Assembly: GCA_947440895.1 (NCBI GenBank)
Contig: CANETO010000171.1
Location: forward strand, 1 to 5,405
DNA: 5,405 nucleotides
Source: Planctomycetaceae bacterium
Lineage (GTDB): Bacteria > Planctomycetota > Planctomycetia > Pirellulales > UBA1268
Direction: 5' to 3'
In this document: in pieces, positions 1 to 5,393 of the stretch
Layout: every line of letters starts with the position of its first letter
Numbering within the stretch: position 1 is the first letter of the stretch
The notes under the pieces: model-generated
The model's input: the letters and a program-made list of their open reading frames with translations, nothing else
Databases searched by the model: none
Told to the model about the DNA's origin: nothing
Position numbers and translations under genes: made by a program

Positions 1-842
1 CTGATCGTATGATGCGGCGCGCGGAAGGGGCGGGTGGCGAGGAGCGGCTGACCCGGCGCGAGGAGCCCGAGCGAACTGTAGATCCGCGTCGTCTCGATCG
101 ACTCTGCCGCCGAGAGCGGCGGGAGGATCGTCGGGATCCGCTTGGCGAGCATCGTCTTGCCGCCGCCTGGAGGACCCACCATAAGACAGTTATGCCCGCC
201 GGCCGCGGCCACGCAGACGGCGCGTTTGGCGGCCTCCTGGCCGCGGACGTCGGCAAAATCAACGTCATAGGCGGCGAAGCGGTCAAACCATTCGGTGACG
301 CGGGGCGGGCAGCGGGGAATGTTGAGGTCGCCCGAGAAAAATTGCACCGCCTCGGTGAGGGACGAGACCGGGATCACCTCGATGCCTTCGACGACCGCTG
401 CCTCCGTGGCACTCGCCGTAGGGACGACCAGGCCCCGGAGGTTTTTCTGCCGCGCCGCGGAAATGGCCACCGAAAGGGCACCTCGCGTCGGCCGAGTTGA
501 GCCCTCGAGCGAGAGCTCCCCCACCACCGCGTAGTCTTGGAAACGTTCCGAGGAAAACTGTCCGCTGCCAGCCAGGATGCCGAGCGTGATCGGCAGGTCG
601 AAGGTGGCCGCCTGCTTGGGCATCTCTGCCGGAGCGAGGTTGATCACGATCCTGTCGTTGGGTCGATTGAAGCCAGAGTTGACCATCGCCCGCGCCACGC
701 GGTGCGTGCTCTCGCGGATGGCGGGATCGGGCAGGCCGACGAGCACGGTCGAGGGCAGGGCACCGGTCGAGACGTCCACCTCTACGTCCACGGGCACCGC
801 GTCGATTCCCAGCAGTGAAAAAGTCTGGAGTCGTGCGAGCAT
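1..842 (-). CDS. comM: ComM/YifB-family AAA+ ATPase (Mg-chelatase-like), N-terminal 280 codons, cut by window edge
   Basis: I translated the minus strand from ATG at 842-840; the frame stays open to the window edge, so only residues 1-280 of a usual ~500 are present. Residues 1-170 match the N-terminal ChlI/Lon-like domain: a start of the MLARLQTFSLLGID type, then VGLPDPAIRES (~35-45), INLAPAEMPK (~67-76) and FDLPITLGIL (81-90). The AAA+ domain begins near residue 195 with DFADVRGQEAAKRAV. It contains the Walker A motif GPPGGGKT (223-230), and RPFRAPHHTIS lies at the very edge. ComM is known as a hexameric helicase that promotes branch migration during natural transformation; YifB homologues also occur in bacteria not known to be competent, so the role here is inferred. 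The start at 842 fits the family and has GAGGA 8 nt upstream (851-855). An in-frame ATG at 863-861 would add seven residues not typical of the family. The Walker B motif and C-terminal domain lie outside the window. Confidence 0.95.
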   Translation of the reverse strand, partial: MLARLQTFSLLGIDAVPVDVEVDVSTGALPSTVLVGLPDPAIRESTHRVARAMVNSGFNRPNDRIVINLAPAEMPKQAATFDLPITLGILAGSGQFSSERFQDYAVVGELSLEGSTRPTRGALSVAISAARQKNLRGLVVPTASATEAAVVEGIEVIPVSSLTEAVQFFSGDLNIPRCPPRVTEWFDRFAAYDVDFADVRGQEAAKRAVCVAAAGGHNCLMVGPPGGGKTMLAKRIPTILPPLSAAESIETTRIYSSLGLLAPGQPLLATRPFRAPHHTI

Positions 843-850
843 GGCGAAGG

Positions 851-855
851 TCCTC
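851..855 (-). promoter_or_regulatory. Ribosome binding site of the ComM-like gene
   Basis: GAGGA on the minus strand lies 8 nt before the ATG at 842. It favours that start over the in-frame ATG at 863, which the motif would lie inside. Confidence 0.6.
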
Positions 856-884
856 AAGGGCATGCGGATGCTTGTTCCGCGAGG

Positions 885-913
885 ACTATACATCCGTATA
901 CTAATTGCGTCAA
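885..913 (-). promoter_or_regulatory. Sigma70-type promoter for the ComM-like gene
   Basis: On the minus strand, TTGACG (913-908) and TATAGT (890-885) are separated by exactly 17 nt. Each box matches five of the six consensus bases. Transcription would start near 878, giving a short leader of about 36 nt before the ATG at 842 and including the GAGGA ribosome binding site. The promoter sits directly downstream of the terminator-like hairpin at 923-955, so the ATPase gene appears to be an independently transcribed unit. Confidence 0.75.
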
Positions 914-922
914 CTGCTGGCG

Positions 923-955
923 AAAGAAAAAGGTGGCGGTCACGTGCCCGCCACC
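923..955 (-). terminator. Rho-independent terminator-like hairpin, minus strand, upstream of the ComM promoter
   Basis: On the minus strand a perfect 8-bp GC-rich stem, GGTGGCGG/CCGCCACC (955-948 with 939-932), encloses an 8-nt loop. It is followed at once by TTTTTCTTT (931-923), the classic intrinsic terminator layout. The loop contains the self-complementary CACGTG (941-946), so the 24-nt unit 932-955 is a palindrome with one mismatched pair. On the plus strand no T-run follows, so termination would work only leftwards. I see no minus-strand gene to its right for it to terminate. It may insulate the ATPase gene from antisense read-through, or it could be the end of an unannotated small RNA. 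Confidence 0.6.
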
Positions 956-1053
956 AAATCTGGGCCAGCAAGCGACGGGTATGACGCGGTTTCGTAGGAA
1001 TACACGTTCGCTGGCTTCGCATCGCTTACCAGTAGTTAGAGCAAGGACGCCCG
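956..1053. other. Short intergenic stretch before the DUF4160 gene
   Basis: I found no convincing open reading frame, tRNA or clear sigma70 promoter here. The left end includes GCCAGCA (964-970), which pairs with TGCTGGC at 915-921 as an outer stem around the terminator hairpin. The right end carries AAGGA (1043-1047), 6 nt before the ancestral ATG of the DUF4160 gene. The promoter of the plus-strand cassette should lie here, but I could not pick boxes with confidence. Confidence 0.4.
1043..1047 (+). promoter_or_regulatory. Ribosome binding site marking the ancestral DUF4160 start
   Basis: AAGGA lies 6 nt upstream of ATG 1054. It supports 1054 as the original start. The alternative GTG at 1073, in the frame of the conserved body, has no such motif. 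Confidence 0.55.
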
Positions 1054-1297
1054 ATGCCCACAGTGTTGCGTAGTGGCCCATACCGCATCTAACTTTTACT
1101 CGCATGAGTCCAACGAGCCCGCGCACGCTCACATCGACCGTGACCAGGCGTCGTGCAAGTTTTGGTTGTCGCCCGTCAGCTTGGCGAGTAATCTCGGTTT
1201 TCGAGCTCCAGAGTTACGCGACATCGAGCGTTTGATCGAGACTCACGTCGATGATTTGCTGAAGGAATGGGAGGCAGTCCATGGCGAACCCGGGTGA
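1054..1297 (+). pseudogene. DUF4160 protein gene with a single-base frameshift near codon 12
   Basis: Reading from ATG 1054 gives MPTVLRSGPYRI, a typical DUF4160 start, and then stops at TAA 1090-1092. From 1091 the next frame gives NFYSHESNEPAHAHIDRDQ, then CKFWLSPVSLASNLGF and RDIERLIETH, ending at TGA 1295-1297. Skipping one base, most simply T1090, joins the halves into about 80 residues, close to the usual family length, with the PPHxHV(D/E)RD-like motif preserved. DUF4160 is a small domain of unknown function, often encoded beside DUF2442 as here. An N-terminally shortened product from GTG 1073 (74 residues) is possible, but it would lose the conserved start and has no ribosome binding site. 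The alternatives are a sequencing error or, less likely, programmed frameshifting. The intact body suggests that any damage is recent. Confidence 0.75.
1269..1274 (+). promoter_or_regulatory. Ribosome binding site of the DUF2442 gene
   Basis: GGGAGG ends 6 nt before ATG 1281 and lies inside the 3' end of the DUF4160 frame. It fixes the DUF2442 start and supports coupled translation of the pair. Confidence 0.7.
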
Positions 1298-1541
1298 ACA
1301 GATCATGCGGGCCAGTTGCAATGAGGATTCCGTCGTCGTGGAACTGGCAGACGGCCGGACAATCTCTGCACCGCTGGCATGGTATCCGCGACTCCTTCAC
1401 GCGACCCCGCAGCAACGATCGAATTGCTCGATCGCTGGCGCAGGATATGGCATTCACTGGCCCGAGATCGATGAGGACCTCAGTGTCGAAGGCCTGCTTC
1501 GCGGTGCCCCAGCGCCACGCGTTTCGGTCAAGGCAAGCTAA
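1281..1541 (+). CDS. DUF2442 domain protein, partner of DUF4160
   Basis: This 86-residue protein carries the DUF2442 signature: VVVELADGRTI (18-28), PLAWYPRLLHA (31-41), and GAGYGIHWPEIDEDLSVEGL (53-72). The family is short, so this is full length. Its biochemical role is not established. DUF2442 proteins recur next to DUF4160 proteins, an arrangement that looks like a two-component accessory or toxin-antitoxin-like cassette; that reading is inference. The start ATG 1281 has GGGAGG at 1269-1274, 6 nt upstream. The gene overlaps the end of the DUF4160 frame by 17 nt, which suggests translational coupling. No transmembrane segment or signal peptide is visible, so it is probably cytoplasmic. The C-terminal tail after residue 75 (APAPRVSVKAS) is not part of the conserved core. 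Confidence 0.85.
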   Translation: MANPGEQIMRASCNEDSVVVELADGRTISAPLAWYPRLLHATPQQRSNCSIAGAGYGIHWPEIDEDLSVEGLLRGAPAPRVSVKAS

Positions 1542-1599
1542 CCAGGCAGGGTAGTGGTGCCAGCCACCACATCTGGGGCTCGCACCGGGTCCGCGGCAG
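1542..1599. other. Convergent intergenic gap with a weak hairpin
   Basis: This 58-nt gap separates the stop codons of two convergent cassettes. GTGGTG (1554-1559) and CACCAC (1565-1570) can form a 6-bp stem with a 5-nt loop. Neither strand has a T-run after the stem, so it is not a canonical intrinsic terminator. It could slow converging polymerases or act with Rho, but the sequence does not show this. Confidence 0.35.
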
Positions 1600-2184
1600 T
1601 CAGATTTTTCCAGGTCCGGAGAGTAGCGTGTCGACAAGATCCCGAACGCCGATCGAATCAGCCATCTCCCGCATGTAGTCTGCATCAAGCGAGTCGCCAA
1701 GCAGTTCGACAAGTCGCCGGACGTCATCCCACTGCCGCTCCGAGGTTTCATCCGTCAGCCGAAACCACTCCAGTTTGCTCACGATCGAGTCCTCGGCCGT
1801 GGCGATTGGAACCGCGACACCTTGGCCCGAGCCGATCGCATGCACGACCGCCCTTTCCATCGATCTTTCGTCGAACGGCCGGCCTCGACTCACGAACACA
1901 TCGACCTTGTAGGCCGTGGGCAGGTGGATGAGATTGAAGCAGGATTTCCGCTGGATCGCATACCGAATGGCCTCCTCGCTGAGGTAGTAGTCGGTCGAGA
2001 ACGACGTGGCGAAGGCCTCTGCGAGCCTGAAAGGCAGTTCGCTCACCACGTCAACGTCCATCGTCGAACGGATGGCCCCGTGGAACGAACTGGCAACACT
2101 ACCGCCCACAAAATACCGCACACCGAGCCGGTGAAAGGTGGCGACCACGGGTGCAATCGCCGTCACGAGGTCGTCAGTATCCAT
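1600..2184 (-). CDS. Pol-beta-fold nucleotidyltransferase, AbiEii/DUF6036-like
   Basis: This 194-residue protein has the minimal nucleotidyltransferase signature: YFVGGSVASSFHG (24-36) with GGS at 27-29, then D43 and D45 in STMDVDVV (40-47), and a third acidic residue D95 in YKVDVF (92-97). An AEDSIVSKLEWFR segment (130-142), with E131, D132 and K137, resembles the ED..K motif of AbiEii-type proteins. A helical C-terminal part contains SERQWDDV (148-155). All residues expected for metal-dependent nucleotide transfer are present, so it is probably active; the substrate cannot be read from sequence. Relatives act as toxins (AbiEii, MenT) or as MNT-type antitoxins. ATG 2184 is chosen; GTG 2187 is the adjacent alternative. 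It follows the small upstream gene with a 9-nt gap and has only a weak ribosome binding site, so translation is probably coupled. No export signal is seen. Confidence 0.85.
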   Translation of the reverse strand: MDTDDLVTAIAPVVATFHRLGVRYFVGGSVASSFHGAIRSTMDVDVVSELPFRLAEAFATSFSTDYYLSEEAIRYAIQRKSCFNLIHLPTAYKVDVFVSRGRPFDERSMERAVVHAIGSGQGVAVPIATAEDSIVSKLEWFRLTDETSERQWDDVRRLVELLGDSLDADYMREMADSIGVRDLVDTLLSGPGKI

Positions 2185-2193
2185 CACGATCCA

Positions 2194-2466
2194 TCACGCC
2201 CGGCGTGCCTCCTGCCAGCGGCCGACGGCGACGGCGAGATCCGAACCGTACGCGAGTGCGATGAAAGCCAACCGCACCGCGGCATCGTCAAACGACGGAT
2301 GGCGACGCCGGATCGCCTCGATCGCGAGCCGCCGGACCTCGTGCGACATCCGGCACGCCTTCTGAAGTCGCTCAGCCGGCGCGAGCCGCCTGATGCATGC
2401 GAGCTGCGCTGCGTGGGCCTCGGCGGATGTATCGGTCGTATAAGCAGGCCGAGTCATACATGTCAT
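2194..2466 (-). CDS. Small helical protein of unknown function, first gene of the nucleotidyltransferase pair
   Basis: I do not recognise a named domain. The 90-residue product (87 if it starts at ATG 2457) is rich in Ala and Arg and looks wholly helical. In the 87-residue numbering it has a variable start with DTSAEAHAAQ (9-18), a helix with RLAPAERLQKACRMSHEVRR (24-43), then AIEAIRRRHPSFDDAAVRLA (45-64) and a short end with LAYGSDL (68-74). The pattern of a helix ending in RRRHP followed by an acidic turn and R-L-A is one I recall from small proteins encoded just before nucleotidyltransferases of the neighbouring type. That is memory, not a search result. The order and 9-nt spacing indicate one transcript. 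No HEPN-type Rx4-6H motif is evident. Two in-frame ATGs (2466 and 2457) are possible starts, and neither has a clear ribosome binding site. An adaptor or antitoxin role is only inferred from context. Confidence 0.7.
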   Translation of the reverse strand: MTCMTRPAYTTDTSAEAHAAQLACIRRLAPAERLQKACRMSHEVRRLAIEAIRRRHPSFDDAAVRLAFIALAYGSDLAVAVGRWQEARRA

Positions 2467-2470
2467 TGTA
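2465..2470 (-). promoter_or_regulatory. Possible -10 element of the small-protein/nucleotidyltransferase pair
   Basis: TACAAT on the minus strand matches five of six -10 consensus bases but overlaps the ATG at 2466. If used, transcription would begin close to the second ATG (2457), giving a leaderless or near-leaderless message. This would fit the absence of a ribosome binding site. No good -35 box is seen 16-18 nt upstream. Confidence 0.3.
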
Positions 2471-2530
2471 GGGTCGCGGCCCGCTGTGGAAAATCCCAGA
2501 CGGTTGCTGGCGGCCTCCGGGTAGCGACCG

Positions 2531-2559
2531 TGGTCACCCACCCGTGGGTTTGCGATAGT
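2531..2559 (+). promoter_or_regulatory. Weak candidate promoter for the S46-DUF1080 gene, with internal palindrome
   Basis: TGGTCA (2531-2536) and GATAGT (2554-2559) are 17 nt apart, each matching four of six sigma70 consensus bases. The spacer holds ACCCAC-CC-GTGGGT (2536-2549), a perfect 6-bp inverted repeat placed where a repressor operator could sit. This would give a leader of roughly 30 nt. The match is weak and other sigma factors may be involved. Confidence 0.3.
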
Positions 2560-2582
2560 CTTTGGGGACACGAGATGCCACT

Positions 2583-2587
2583 GGGAG
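2583..2587 (+). promoter_or_regulatory. Ribosome binding site deciding the start of the S46-DUF1080 gene
   Basis: GGGAG lies 7 nt before ATG 2595. The next ATG at 2607 has only GAGGG at 12 nt, and the upstream TTG at 2562 would put non-signal residues before the signal peptide. Confidence 0.6.
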
Positions 2588-2594
2588 CCGAGGG

Positions 2595-5393
2595 ATGACT
2601 TTCACCATGCAGAAGACTCAGCAGACGTTGATCCGCCCAATCAAGACGAGTTTCTTTTTGTGCCTGATCGTCTTCGCGACGATTGGGTCGATGATCGCGG
2701 CCGTGGCCCGAGCCGACGAAGGGATGTGGCTCTTCAGCCATCCGCCGCTTGAGCGACTGGAGAAGGACCACGCCGCCGCGCTCAAGGGGACGAAACTCTC
2801 GCCAGAATGGCTGGCGCATCTGCAGCAGTCATCGGTACGGTTCAACTCGGGCGGCTCGGGATCGTTTGTCTCGGCCGATGGCCTCGTGCTCACCAACCAT
2901 CATGTCGGCGCCGACAGCCTGCAGAAGCTTGGGACCGAGCAGCACAACTACTATCGCGACGGCTTCGCGGCGGCCACGCAGGCCGACGAACTCAAGTGCC
3001 ACGACCTCGAACTCAACGTGCTCGTCTCGATCGAGGATGTCACCGCCCGCGTGCAGGGGGCCGTCACGGCGGGCATGCCTGCGGCCGACGCCTTTGCCGC
3101 CCGCCGCAAGGTGATGGCGGAGATCGAGAAGGAGTCGCTCGCCGCTACCGGCCTGCGGAGCGACGTGGTCACGCTCCATCAGGGCGGCCTCTACCATCTC
3201 TATCGGGCCAAGAAATACACCGACGTGCGGCTCGTCTTTGCACCCGAGCAGCAGATCGCGTTCTTCGGCGGCGATGCCGACAACTTCGAGTTTCCCCGCT
3301 TCAACCTCGATATCTGCTTCTTTCGCGCCTATGAAGACGGTAAGCCGGCGCGGGTGCCGCATCATCTGACCTGGAGCCAGCAGCCGATCGCCGCGGGTGA
3401 TCTCGTCTTCGTCTCGGGCCACCCCGGCCACACCGACCGGGCCGACACCCTGCGGGAACTGCTGGCGATGCGGGACCGGCAGATACCGTTTTCACTCGCC
3501 ACTCTCAACCGGCTGGAGGTCATGCTCGACGCCTATGCCGACGAGGGCCCGGAGGAGAGACGCCAGGCGATGGGCGACCTCTTCGGCGTGCAGAACAGCC
3601 GCAAGGCGCGGGAGGGAATCCTGGCAGGGCTGCTCGATCCGCAGTTCATCGCGCGGAAACGAGCCTCGGAAGAAAAACTCCGCGAACTGGTTGCGAAGCG
3701 TGCGGTAGCAGCACCCGGGGCGTCGCGGCCTTCACCATTCGACCGGATCGATCAGGCAGAAAAAGAAATCGCCGCCGTTGCCCTGCGGCACAATCTTCTT
3801 GAAGCGGCCGTCGGCTTCAACAGCCAGTATTTCGGGAACGCCCGCACGATCCTGCGGGCCGCGGCCGAGTCGGGAAATCCGAGCGGCGAGCGGCTTCGGG
3901 AATACCGTGACTCCAATCGCGAATCGCTGGAGCTTGCGCTTTTCTCAGACGAGCCGGTCTACGACGCCTTCGAGATCGTGAAGCTGGCCGACTCGTTGAC
4001 ATTTCTTGCGACGTCGCTCGGCCCCGATGATCCGCTGGTGCAGAAGGTGCTCTCCGGACAATCGCCCAGGGAACGGGCGGCGGCACTCGTCCGCGGCACG
4101 GGGCTCGGCAAGCGGGGCGGGGCGGATGACGCAAAGCCCGATACGAGGCGGGCGCTTTATGATGGTGGCGCGGCGGCAGTCGCGGCGTCAACCGATCCGA
4201 TGCTCGGGCTGGCACGCATCGTCGACGAGGAGTCGCGTTCGCTGCGAAAAATCGTCGAAGCGGCAGGGGAGACCAAGCGGCAGGCGCATGCGGAGATCAC
4301 GCAGGCCGTGTTTGCCAGTGAAGGGGAGGGAGTCTATCCCGATGCCACGTTCACGCTTCGGCTCGCCTACGGCACGGTCAAGGGATACGAAGACGCCGGA
4401 AAACAGGTGCCGGCGATCACGACCTATGCCGGCCTCTTCGAGCGGGCCCGATCGAAAGGCGACACGCCCCCCTTCGATCTACCGCCGCGGTGGCAGAAGC
4501 TGCGGCCGACGCTCGAACACGACGCGGCGTTTCTCAAGACGCCGTTCAATTTCGTGTCGACGGCCGACATCATCGGCGGCAACTCCGGTAGCCCCGTCGT
4601 CAACACGGCCGGTGAGCTCGTCGGCCTGATCTTCGACGGCAACATCCAGTCGCTGGTGCTCGATATCGCCTACGACGACACGCAGGCCCGCGCTGTATCG
4701 GTGGACGCGGCGGGCATTCTGGCGGCACTCCGCACCGTGTACGCCGCCGACGCGCTCGTCGCCGAGCTGCTCGGCGGTGCGGCGGCCGGCTCCAGCAGGG
4801 TGGAATCCGCGGCGGATGACGCCTGGCGTCCCCTCTTCGACGGCACGTCGCTTGGGAAGTGGCGTCCGACGCCCTTTGGCGGCGAGGGGGATGTGGTGGT
4901 CGAGAACGGCGCCATTCGGATCGGCATGGGTGCTGACTTAAGCGGCATCACCTGGAGTGGTGACGCGCCGCGGCAGGATTACGAAATCTCGCTCGACGCG
5001 CAGCGGGCCGACGGCAACGATTTTTTCTGTGGCCTGACGTTTCCCGTGGATGACGAACCGTGCAGCCTTATCGTGGGCGGCTGGGGGGGCGGCGTGGTGG
5101 GCCTGTCGAGCGTTGATGGCGACGATGCCGCCCACAATGCCACGACGCTCTACAAAGAGTTCAAGCCTCGTCAATGGTATGCGGTCCGTGTCCGGGTGAC
5201 CCGTGACCGGATCGTCTGTTTTATCGACGACGAGCAGGTGATCGATCAGTCGCGGAAGGGCCACCGGTTCTCGGTCCGCAACGAGGTGCTGGCATCGCGG
5301 CCGCTGGGCATCGCCACCTACGCGACGACGGCGCTCGTGAAAAATATCCGCTGGCGGCCGGTGGCGGCCAGGGACGAGTCCGACGAACAGTGA
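2595..5393 (+). CDS. Exported S46-family (DPP7/DPP11-like) serine peptidase fused to a C-terminal DUF1080 domain
   Basis: This 932-residue protein starts with a signal peptide (residues 1-40: basic stretch, hydrophobic core ~19-37, cleavage after ARA at 38-40), so it acts in the periplasm or outside the cell. The S46 domain (~41-728) is a chymotrypsin-like dipeptidyl-peptidase fold. Visible elements are SGGSGSFVS (85-93), LTNHHVG (99-105) with the catalytic His probably H103, GGDADNFEFPR (225-235) holding the catalytic Asp, a helical cap (~295-540), and GGNSGSPV (661-668) with nucleophile S664. G682, 18 residues after S664, matches the Gly of DPP7-type enzymes that prefer hydrophobic P1, rather than the Arg of DPP11; this is inference, since the clade is distant. 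A linker (~729-743) leads to a DUF1080/3-keto-disaccharide hydrolase-like beta-sandwich (744-922) with PLFDGTSLGKW, NDFFCGLTFPV and LGIATYATTALV. S46 enzymes are usually ~700-720 residues, so the extra length is the fusion. Likely role: peptide scavenging, perhaps tethered to glycan. Confidence 0.93.
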   Translation: MTFTMQKTQQTLIRPIKTSFFLCLIVFATIGSMIAAVARADEGMWLFSHPPLERLEKDHAAALKGTKLSPEWLAHLQQSSVRFNSGGSGSFVSADGLVLTNHHVGADSLQKLGTEQHNYYRDGFAAATQADELKCHDLELNVLVSIEDVTARVQGAVTAGMPAADAFAARRKVMAEIEKESLAATGLRSDVVTLHQGGLYHLYRAKKYTDVRLVFAPEQQIAFFGGDADNFEFPRFNLDICFFRAYEDGKPARVPHHLTWSQQPIAAGDLVFVSGHPGHTDRADTLRELLAMRDRQIPFSLATLNRLEVMLDAYADEGPEERRQAMGDLFGVQNSRKAREGILAGLLDPQFIARKRASEEKLRELVAKRAVAAPGASRPSPFDRIDQAEKEIAAVALRHNLLEAAVGFNSQYFGNARTILRAAAESGNPSGERLREYRDSNRESLELALFSDEPVYDAFEIVKLADSLTFLATSLGPDDPLVQKVLSGQSPRERAAALVRGTGLGKRGGADDAKPDTRRALYDGGAAAVAASTDPMLGLARIVDEESRSLRKIVEAAGETKRQAHAEITQAVFASEGEGVYPDATFTLRLAYGTVKGYEDAGKQVPAITTYAGLFERARSKGDTPPFDLPPRWQKLRPTLEHDAAFLKTPFNFVSTADIIGGNSGSPVVNTAGELVGLIFDGNIQSLVLDIAYDDTQARAVSVDAAGILAALRTVYAADALVAELLGGAAAGSSRVESAADDAWRPLFDGTSLGKWRPTPFGGEGDVVVENGAIRIGMGADLSGITWSGDAPRQDYEISLDAQRADGNDFFCGLTFPVDDEPCSLIVGGWGGGVVGLSSVDGDDAAHNATTLYKEFKPRQWYAVRVRVTRDRIVCFIDDEQVIDQSRKGHRFSVRNEVLASRPLGIATYATTALVKNIRWRPVAARDESDEQ

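Noticed and set aside
9..984. Several plus-strand open frames in the first kilobase
   Set aside because: All are antisense to the ComM-like gene, whose frame is unambiguous from the Walker A and PHHTIS motifs.
854..1132. Minus-strand 92-codon open frame across the ComM promoter and hairpin
   Set aside because: It reads through the promoter boxes, the terminator-like palindrome and the DUF4160 start, and its translation resembles no family.
1073..1297. Intact shorter DUF4160 protein from GTG 1073
   Set aside because: It lacks the conserved MPTVLRSGPYR start, which is present in the other frame with its own ribosome binding site. No such site precedes GTG 1073.
1554..1570. Intrinsic terminator between the convergent cassettes
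   Set aside because: The 6-bp stem is present, but neither strand has a following T-run.
1176..1751. Minus-strand 191-codon open frame
   Set aside because: It lies antisense to the DUF2442 gene and runs into the nucleotidyltransferase gene in another frame. The translation has no recognisable motif, as expected for a GC-rich shadow.
2467..2571. Extending the small protein upstream to GTG 2571
   Set aside because: It would add 35 low-similarity residues across the divergent promoter region. The helical core begins only after ATG 2466/2457.
2562..2594. Extending the peptidase upstream to TTG 2562
   Set aside because: It would add 11 residues in front of a normal signal peptide. ATG 2595 has a well-spaced GGGAG and gives a textbook signal sequence.
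1822..2598. Plus-strand 258-codon open frame antisense to the nucleotidyltransferase pair
   Set aside because: The opposite strand carries clear GGS/DxD motifs, while this frame has compositionally biased sequence with no family match.
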